DNA of 64,000 nucleotides. Source: Thiobacillus denitrificans. GTDB lineage: Bacteria; Pseudomonadota; Gammaproteobacteria; Burkholderiales; Thiobacillaceae. Location: assembly GCA_002343685.1 (NCBI GenBank), contig DDRS01000017.1, positions 156,693 through 220,692 of the forward strand, in the 5' to 3' direction. The notes beneath the pieces were generated by a model. The model did no database searches and was not told the DNA's origin. It worked only from the letters and a program-made list of their open reading frames with translations. Of this stretch, positions 58,127 to 64,000 are shown in pieces (the stretch's first letter is position 1; every line of letters begins with the position of its first letter). The position numbers and the translations under genes were made by a program.

Positions 58127-58873
58127 TTATTCGTGGTGCACGACAAACGCAACTTCAGTGGTGAAATTGCCGATACCTCGATGGTTGGTCAACGTCCAGC
58201 CTGTGTCCTTCAAATGATGCGTGAGTTCGCGCGTCATCGCCGGATTGCCGCAGATCATCACGCGGTCATGTTCCGGATCGGGGGCGGGCAGGCCGAGGCG
58301 TTGCGACAACGCCCCCGAACGGAACAGATCGCCGCCGCGTTCAGGGGTGGGGAACGGCTCGCGCGTCACGGTCGGCACGTAATACAGCTGTGGGTTGTCC
58401 ATCGCCTCGATTTCGGCACGGTAGGCCAGTTCGGCCACTGTGCGCACCGAGTGCACCAGCACCACGTTCTCATAGCGTGCATAGAGTTCAGGATCGCGGA
58501 TCAGGCTCATGAACGGCGCCAGCCCGGTGCCGGTGGCGAGCATGTACAGCACGCGACCGGGCAATACATGGTTCAGCGTGAGCGAACCGGTAGCCTTGCT
58601 GTTGACCCACACGCTGTCACCGGGACGGATATGGACCAACTGGCTGGTCAAGGGGCCATCCGGTACATGGATGCTGAGAAACTCCAGATGGTCGTGATCG
58701 GCAGTGGAAACGATGGAATACGCGCGTGCCACCAGCTTGCCTTCGCGCTTGAGGCCGATGGTGACGAACTCGCCGTTCTCGAATGAAAAATCCTGCGGAC
58801 GGCTCAGGGTAAAGCTGAATGTTTTGTCCGACCATGGACGCACCGACTGTACCGTTTGCTCGCTGTAAGGCAT
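58127..58873 (-). CDS. fpr: Ferredoxin/flavodoxin-NADP+ reductase
   Basis: A 248-residue FAD reductase of the bacterial FPR class. The FAD motif is RAYSIVSTADHDHLEF (RxYS), VNSKATGSLTLNHVLPG is the phosphate-binding region, and LYMLATGTGLAPFMSLIRD is the NADP-binding loop. It ends VAFVVHHE, where the aromatic and acidic tail of this class lies. The start is the ATG with GGAGG upstream. It exchanges electrons between NADPH and ferredoxin or flavodoxin, and is often induced by oxidative stress. No regulator motif was recognised in the 126 bases upstream. Confidence 0.92.
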   Translation of the reverse strand: MPYSEQTVQSVRPWSDKTFSFTLSRPQDFSFENGEFVTIGLKREGKLVARAYSIVSTADHDHLEFLSIHVPDGPLTSQLVHIRPGDSVWVNSKATGSLTLNHVLPGRVLYMLATGTGLAPFMSLIRDPELYARYENVVLVHSVRTVAELAYRAEIEAMDNPQLYYVPTVTREPFPTPERGGDLFRSGALSQRLGLPAPDPEHDRVMICGNPAMTRELTHHLKDTGWTLTNHRGIGNFTTEVAFVVHHE

Positions 58874-58999
58874 GCTTCCCTCCGTTTCAGATTTCGATCG
58901 ATCTTGCCGCACCGTCTCGCGACGTGCAACAAGCCCACTCGGGAATTGGACGCACGGGACGGCGCGCAGTTCCAATCCACATACTGCTGTTCTCACACC

Positions 59000-60232
59000 C
59001 TATTTGCGTTCGACCCCGGCCCCGTGATCGCGCCACGCCGCCACGGCTTGGATACGCGCCTGGAAGATCGCCTCTCGTATTCCTGTCGGTTTTGCGTTCC
59101 GCGCCACCTCGGCGGCATCGATGGTCTGCGCCGCCAGCAGTGCCTGGCGGAGATACCCTGGTGCAGGAAACGGTTTTTCCTCATAGCCGGGCCGGCCGCG
59201 GAAATCGCATTCGCACGCCTGCAGGAAGGCGTCGAAGCGCTCGGGACGGCGGAAGGCGTCGACCCGTTCCAACAATTCGACAATCGTTCCGGGACGCAAT
59301 TCAAGCGCGCGATGGACGTTGCCATGATCGCGAGCCACCGCGACAGCGAGGTCGCGGCAGTCAACCGGTACGCGAATGCGCTCGCTCAACGCCCGCACCA
59401 GATCGACGCTTTTGGCTTCGTGACCGTGGTGTGCGGGCCACAACTCGGGAGGCGTCACGCCCTTGCCCAGATCATGCGTCAAGGCCGCGAAGCGCACCGG
59501 CAAGCTCATGCCCTGGCGTGCCGCCCAGTCGACGACCAGCATGACGTGCACGCCGGTATCGATTTCGGGATGATGCACGGGCGGCTGCGGCACGCCGAAC
59601 AGGCGATCGATCTCGGGAAACAGCCGCGCCAATGCGCCGCAGTCGCGCAGCACCTGGAACATACGCGAAGGCTGAATCTCCATCAGGCCGCGAGCGAGTT
59701 CCTGCCATACCCGCTCCGGCACGAGCGCATCCACTTCGCCGTTGTCCACCATCTGCCGCATCAGGGCGTTGGTGTCCGCCGCCACGGCAAAATCGTTAAA
59801 ACGTGCGGCAAAGCGTGCGACCCGCAGGATTCGCACCGGATCCTCTGCAAAGGCTTCGCTCACATGGCGGAAAATCCTTGCCGCCAGATCACGCTGACCG
59901 CCGTGGGGATCGATCAATGCCCCGCTCTCGTCCTCGGCTATCGCGTTGATGGTGAGATCGCGTCGGCGCAGATCCTCTTCCAGCGTAACTTCCGGTGCGG
60001 CATAGACGGTAAAACCCTTGTAACCATGCCCGGATTTGCGCTCGGTGCGCGCGAGCGCATATTCCTCGTGGGTTTGCGGGTGCAGGAAGACCGGAAAATC
60101 TTTGCCGACTGGCTGGTAGCCCAGCGCAACCATGTCGTCGGGCGTCGCGCCGACGACGACGTGATCGCGGTCGGCCACCGGTAGTCCTAGTAACCGATCA
60201 CGCACTGCGCCGCCAACGATGTAGATTTTCAT
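59000..60232 (-). CDS. cca: CCA-adding tRNA nucleotidyltransferase
   Basis: A 410-residue multifunctional CCA enzyme. The class II head domain has GGAVRDRLLGLPVADRDHVVVGAT with the catalytic Asp21 and Asp23. RRRDLTINAIAED and EDPVRILRVARFAARF follow, and an HD domain (ALTHDLGKGVTPPE) gives the phosphatase/phosphodiesterase activities seen in the E. coli enzyme. The start is the ATG giving MKIYIVGGAVRD, 16 bases after the epimerase-like gene. It adds or repairs the 3' CCA end of tRNAs. Confidence 0.96.
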   Translation of the reverse strand: MKIYIVGGAVRDRLLGLPVADRDHVVVGATPDDMVALGYQPVGKDFPVFLHPQTHEEYALARTERKSGHGYKGFTVYAAPEVTLEEDLRRRDLTINAIAEDESGALIDPHGGQRDLAARIFRHVSEAFAEDPVRILRVARFAARFNDFAVAADTNALMRQMVDNGEVDALVPERVWQELARGLMEIQPSRMFQVLRDCGALARLFPEIDRLFGVPQPPVHHPEIDTGVHVMLVVDWAARQGMSLPVRFAALTHDLGKGVTPPELWPAHHGHEAKSVDLVRALSERIRVPVDCRDLAVAVARDHGNVHRALELRPGTIVELLERVDAFRRPERFDAFLQACECDFRGRPGYEEKPFPAPGYLRQALLAAQTIDAAEVARNAKPTGIREAIFQARIQAVAAWRDHGAGVERK

Positions 60233-60248
60233 GGCAGCGCAGCGATTC

Positions 60249-61286
60249 CTAGCGGTGGGCGTTTTCCCGGTAATCCTCGTACCGTGCGCGCGGCGTATCG
60301 GCACGCAGGTATTCGGGGGCGATAGCTTCGAGCGACGCCGGCTGGAAATCGAACACCGACGGCCAGCCGTCGCGGCATACGTTGTCCGTGCACAGGGCAT
60401 AGTAGTTGTCGCGCGTCATCAGCTTCTTGCCAGGCTTGAACTCGAGCGCCCAGGCCTGGAAATACGACATCCATTTGCCCAGCGGGATGATGCTGCGCTT
60501 TTTCCCGATGACGTCGCCCACGTAGCTCACCAGCTCCTGCAGGGTATACACGTTTGGCCCGCACAGATCATAAGCTTGGCCGTAGGTGGCGGTGTTGTCC
60601 AGACTGTCGGCAAAGGCGCGGGCGACATCCTCGACATGCACCGGCGCAAAGCGGCTGCCGGACGCGGCGAGCGGCAGGACCGGAAAGCTTTTGAGCAGCT
60701 GGGCGAACATCGACAGGAAGGAGTCGCCGCGGCCGAATATCACCGACGGACGGAAGATGGTGACGTTGAGGTCGTAGCCATGGATGAATTTGGGTCCGTT
60801 GAGGTACCAGTTCTCATGCTCGCTGTGGCGCATGGCGGCCTCCCGTACCAGCGCCTCGGCAATGCCCTTGGAGCGTTGATAGGCCGAGCGCGAGTTCGGA
60901 TCGGCACCGAGCGCGCTCATGTGCAGCAGGCGATGCACGCCGGATTCGCCGCAGGCATGAATGACCTTGCGCGGCAGTTCGATATGGACCTTCTGGAAAT
61001 CGCCACGCCGCGCACTGGGCAGGTCGACGCGACCGACCTTGTCTTCGTGCAGGATGCCTACCAGATTGATGACGGCATCCATGCCGCGGAAATGCTGGAT
61101 GAGTTCCTGCTGGTCGTGCACGTCGGCCTCGATCACGTCCACCGTGGGCAACAGAATCAGCTCCTTGGCCATTTCGCGGCGATGGGAAAGCACACGGACC
61201 TGGAGGCCGCGCGCGGCGAGCTGGCTGACGAGCTGGGTACCGACAAAACCGGAGCCGCCAAGGATGCAGATGCGTTGAATCTTCAT
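60249..61286 (-). CDS. NAD(P)-binding epimerase-like protein (NDUFA9-type)
   Basis: A 345-residue extended short-chain dehydrogenase/epimerase-fold protein. The nucleotide loop is CILGGSGFVGTQLVSQLAARG, with VINLVGIL and a modified active-site region (MSALGADPNSRSAYQRSKGIAE) and IFRPSVIFGRGD after it. These patterns match the complex I NDUFA9-like subgroup found in many betaproteobacteria beside cca. Its reaction is not established. It follows slt by 97 bases and precedes cca by 16 in a minus-strand run. Confidence 0.88.
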   Translation of the reverse strand: MKIQRICILGGSGFVGTQLVSQLAARGLQVRVLSHRREMAKELILLPTVDVIEADVHDQQELIQHFRGMDAVINLVGILHEDKVGRVDLPSARRGDFQKVHIELPRKVIHACGESGVHRLLHMSALGADPNSRSAYQRSKGIAEALVREAAMRHSEHENWYLNGPKFIHGYDLNVTIFRPSVIFGRGDSFLSMFAQLLKSFPVLPLAASGSRFAPVHVEDVARAFADSLDNTATYGQAYDLCGPNVYTLQELVSYVGDVIGKKRSIIPLGKWMSYFQAWALEFKPGKKLMTRDNYYALCTDNVCRDGWPSVFDFQPASLEAIAPEYLRADTPRARYEDYRENAHR

Positions 61287-61383
61287 ATTGATGTTCGTTT
61301 AGGTATATAAGGCGATGCTGATTTTAGCCCGGAAGCTTCATAAATTTGCACGATGATCGCGCTGGCTGCATGAAACGTCCGGA

Positions 61384-63345
61384 CTAGTCGTCCGGCCGTT
61401 CGACTTCCAGCGATGTATCCGGATCGGGTGTCGGTGCGACCGGCGTCTCGCGCGGCGGGACCAGTCCCAGCCGCTCTTTCAATAGCACCGAGGGTTGCCC
61501 GAAACGCACCGCGTAATACATGGCGTTGCTCATCACTTTCTTCACGTAGTCGCGCGTTTCGGCAAACGGGATCGACTCGATGTAGATCGCGGCTTCCATC
61601 GGTTGTGTGCTGCGCCAGCGCTGCGCACGTCCCGGGCCTGCATTGTAGGCGGCGGTGGCCAGTACCGGTGAACCGTCCAGCGTGGACAGTACGTGTTTCA
61701 GGTAATACGCGCCAAACTGGATGTTTCTGGCCGGATCGCGCATCTCGTCCACCTGGAAGCGCCGGATGCCGAGGCGCTTCGCGATCCAGCGCGCCGTGGC
61801 CGGCATGATCTGCATCAGGCCGGCGGCGCCGACGCTCGAGCGCGCGACATTCACGAAACGGCTTTCCTGTCGCATGAGGCCATATACCCATGCCTCATCG
61901 ATGTCGTTCTCGCGTGCGGCTTGATGCGCCTGTTCGCGGTAGGGCGCCAGAAAGCGCAGCTCGAAATCGTGCAGTTCGCGGGTGCGCTCGGCCGTGTTGA
62001 TGGCGCTGTCATACCATTCCATGCGCCGGGCGAGTTCGGCCGCCGCCAGCAACTGCGTATCGGAAAAGCCCCGGACCGCCCAGTTCCATTCCTGGGTGGC
62101 ATCTGTGCGCAGGCCAAGTTCGTAGAGAGCCACGGCACGGGCGATCCCCGGCTGACGGGCGATCTCGGCCACATCGTTGCCGCCCGTCTTGATGTTAACG
62201 GCGGGAGCCTGCATGACCGGCCCGAGTTCTTCCTGGGCAAGTTGACTGTAGTAATCGTGGTCATGCGCCAGGGCCAGAAAAATGGCGTTGGCGGCGACGT
62301 GCTGGCCGTTTGCCTGCAGCGCGCGTGCGCGCCAGTAGCGCCACACCGGCTGCGCACGTACAGTCTCCCCCATGCTGTCGATCGCCTGCTGAACGACTTT
62401 CCAGTCGCCCACGCGAAGCGCTGCGCGTGCCCACCATTCACGCTGGGCGTCGTTCACCGCCACGCTTCCGGCCTGCTGGAACCAGTCCAGCGCGAGCAAT
62501 TCATGGCGGCGCGCGGCCCAGGTGGCGAGACGTGCCCAGGCCGTGCGCAGTTCCATCGGGTTGAACTGCGGTGCCCATTTGCGCAATGCCTGTTCCGCCT
62601 GGGCGGAGTCGCGCCGGGCCAGTTGGTCAAGCACATAGAGCGCAATTTCACGGTCGCTGCGTCGGGTCAGATCGAGGGTGCCCGCATTCAACAGACGGGC
62701 CGGATCGCGCGTTGCCTGATCCAGCAAGCTGCCAGATGGACGTTGCGCGTCGGTCAGGGCATTGGCTACCACCTTGGCCACATTGAGATTCCCCGCTTCC
62801 AGCGCCAGACGGAAACGCCGCCAGATGTCTTCCTCGCCGATCAGTCCAGTCTCGATCAACTGCGTGAACAGGGGGCTACAGGCCGATGGCATGTCGCGGC
62901 CGGTAAACCACAGGGAAACCGCCTCGCGCTCGTGGCTGCGATTGCCCTGGGCCCATTCCCCGCGATAGGCGTAGCACTGAAGTGCCGCATCGGGTTTGAC
63001 GAGCCGCGGATATTCGGCCAGGAACGCCGGCCAGGCTTCGCGCGCACCGAGCGATTTCAACCAGTCGGTGCGCAAAACCTCGGCCAGACGGCTGCCCGGG
63101 TAGCGCACAAGGAAATCGGCGATACGGGCATCCTCGGTACGGCTGTCCAGGGTCAGGCGCCAGTACTCGACATAGGGCGCCAATACATGATTAGAAGGTA
63201 TCTTGCGCGCGGCACGTTCCAGATCCGCCAGCTTACGTGCGGCATATGCCTGTTGCGCCTGCTTCACGGCAGCATCGCCCGGCGCGGCCCAGGCGGCCGT
63301 CACGATGAAGGCCCCCAGCAGCAAAAAAACGATTATCCGAAGCAT
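61384..63345 (-). CDS. slt: Soluble lytic murein transglycosylase
   Basis: A 653-residue Slt70-type enzyme. A signal peptide (LRIIVFLLLGAFIVTAAWA) is followed by a long alpha-helical superhelical U-domain (about residues 30-450). The C-terminal goose-lysozyme-like domain has the catalytic Glu in YGLMRQESRFVNVARSSVGAAGLMQIMPATA, then ATAAYNAGPGRAQRW and ESIPFAETRDYVKKVM. It cleaves peptidoglycan glycan strands, forming 1,6-anhydro-MurNAc, which feeds the AmgK/MurU recycling route encoded elsewhere in the window. The start is the ATG giving MLRIIVFL. Confidence 0.95.
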   Translation of the reverse strand: MLRIIVFLLLGAFIVTAAWAAPGDAAVKQAQQAYAARKLADLERAARKIPSNHVLAPYVEYWRLTLDSRTEDARIADFLVRYPGSRLAEVLRTDWLKSLGAREAWPAFLAEYPRLVKPDAALQCYAYRGEWAQGNRSHEREAVSLWFTGRDMPSACSPLFTQLIETGLIGEEDIWRRFRLALEAGNLNVAKVVANALTDAQRPSGSLLDQATRDPARLLNAGTLDLTRRSDREIALYVLDQLARRDSAQAEQALRKWAPQFNPMELRTAWARLATWAARRHELLALDWFQQAGSVAVNDAQREWWARAALRVGDWKVVQQAIDSMGETVRAQPVWRYWRARALQANGQHVAANAIFLALAHDHDYYSQLAQEELGPVMQAPAVNIKTGGNDVAEIARQPGIARAVALYELGLRTDATQEWNWAVRGFSDTQLLAAAELARRMEWYDSAINTAERTRELHDFELRFLAPYREQAHQAARENDIDEAWVYGLMRQESRFVNVARSSVGAAGLMQIMPATARWIAKRLGIRRFQVDEMRDPARNIQFGAYYLKHVLSTLDGSPVLATAAYNAGPGRAQRWRSTQPMEAAIYIESIPFAETRDYVKKVMSNAMYYAVRFGQPSVLLKERLGLVPPRETPVAPTPDPDTSLEVERPDD

Positions 63346-63406
63346 CGTGCGAGGGTAACACGCACGATGCAAACCATCCCGGGTACCGAGGAGCATGAGC
63401 GTTACG

Positions 63407-64000
63407 TCAGCCCAGGAATAGTTTGTAGGCCGGATTGCGGGATTCGTCCCAGTAGCGGTAGCCCAGTTCGTCCAGAAACTTCTGGAAACGGGGCTTTTCC
63501 TTTTCCGGCACCTGAATGCCGACCAGCACACGGCCATAGTCTGCACCATGGTTGCGGTAGTGGAACAGGCTGATGTTCCAGCCGCGGCTCATGCTCTGCA
63601 GGAATTGCATCAACGCGCCGGGGCGCTCCGGGAATTCGAAGCGGTACAGCACCTCGTTCACCGCTTCGGGCGCCCGCCCGCCGACCAGATGACGGATATG
63701 CAGCTTGGCCATTTCGTTGTCGGTCAGGTCGAGTGCTTCCAGCCCATGACGTTGCAGCAGTTCGACCACGCGCGCGCTTTCGCCCGCCCCCGGCACCGAC
63801 AGGCCGACGAACACCCGCGCGATCTTGGGGTCGGAATAGCGGTAGTTGAACTCGGTGATGTTGCGCGCGCCCAGCAGGCCGCAAAAAGTCTTGAAGCTGC
63901 CCGGCGTCTCGGGAATGGTCACGGCCAGTACGGCCTCGCGCTTCTCCCCAAGTTCGGCACGCTCTGCGATATAACGCAGGCGGTCGAAGTTCATGTTGGC
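63407..64000 (-). CDS. ilvA: Threonine dehydratase, C-terminal part
   Basis: The frame is open at the window edge, with codons for Ala-Asn before MNFDRLRYIAERAELGE, so the catalytic PLP domain lies outside. About 198 residues are visible. They hold two ACT-like regulatory subdomains: REAVLAVTIPETPGSFKTFCGLLG and YRFEFPERPGALMQFLQSMSRGWNISLFHYRNHGADYGRVLVGIQVP. These bind isoleucine and valine in biosynthetic threonine deaminase, which is feedback-inhibited. The tail YWDESRNPAYKLFLG is typical. It precedes slt by 61 bases. Confidence 0.93.
   Translation of the reverse strand, partial: ANMNFDRLRYIAERAELGEKREAVLAVTIPETPGSFKTFCGLLGARNITEFNYRYSDPKIARVFVGLSVPGAGESARVVELLQRHGLEALDLTDNEMAKLHIRHLVGGRAPEAVNEVLYRFEFPERPGALMQFLQSMSRGWNISLFHYRNHGADYGRVLVGIQVPEKEKPRFQKFLDELGYRYWDESRNPAYKLFLG

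Overview
The window is about 64 kb of high-GC (roughly 64% by eye), gene-dense chromosome from a Gram-negative bacterium. I read it as a betaproteobacterium, probably a chemolithotroph-related member of Nitrosomonadales such as the Thiobacillus group. The reasons are the amgK-murU-pepP-ubiH block next to lptD-surA-pdxA-ksgA, the glyQ-glyS-gmhB-plsC block, Kup, a DsrC-like sulfur-carrier protein, oxyR-katG, and many ATGA-coupled genes. The genus is inference. I saw no rRNA or tRNA gene, IS element, prophage or CRISPR array, and no stretch over 300 bases lacks a gene.

Layout. 1-5.4 kb: the end of a Crp/Fnr-type regulator, an FNR-type box, an unusual outer-membrane protein made of three beta-barrel modules in one chain, and three small secreted proteins of unknown function. 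5.4-9.1 kb: QueD-like protein, rhodanese-like lipoprotein, a Cys-rich GDCCVxC protein facing merR across a classic mercury-type operator, then a rubrerythrin-rubredoxin-reductase operon. 9.1-14.7 kb: a tolC-MFP-RND efflux operon. 14.9-23.3 kb: PhoX-like protein, metE/metR, and a ModE-type regulator with modABC. 23-29.4 kb: oxyR-DUF202 facing katG and a ferritin-like protein, then HPP and DsrC-like genes facing a LysR regulator. 29.4-36.1 kb (minus): amgK-murU-pepP-ubiH-ubi-dsbC-methyltransferase. 36.2-42.9 kb (plus): lptD-surA-pdxA-ksgA, an OmpA-like lipoprotein and DUF4202. 42.9-48.3 kb (minus): glyQ-glyS-gmhB-plsC-ygjP-gloA. 48.4-52.1 kb: a molybdopterin oxidoreductase with cytochrome b, and an ABC-F ATPase. 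52.1-56.2 kb: two tandem small paralogous genes behind a sigma-54-type promoter, an EnvZ/OmpR-type pair, and three small envelope proteins. 56.2-64 kb (minus): kup, fpr-like, cca, an epimerase, slt, and the end of ilvA.

How the genes work together. Peroxide and oxygen defence is spread over two loci, rubrerythrin/rubredoxin/reductase and oxyR/katG/ferritin. An identical 11-base element sits at the same distance and orientation before rubrerythrin and katG. Envelope biogenesis is the other theme: LptD, SurA, AmgK/MurU recycling, PlsC, GmhB, Slt, DsbC, OmpA-like and barrel proteins, and a two-component system.

The strongest candidate for something undescribed is the pair of about 50-residue paralogous proteins at 52357-52664. 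Their start and stop codons overlap, they have a near-consensus -24/-12 promoter, and two inverted repeats lie upstream at typical enhancer distance. Next are the mercury-type MerR switch on the GDCCVxC gene, the triple-barrel protein, and the single-cysteine DsrC-like protein paired with an HPP membrane protein.
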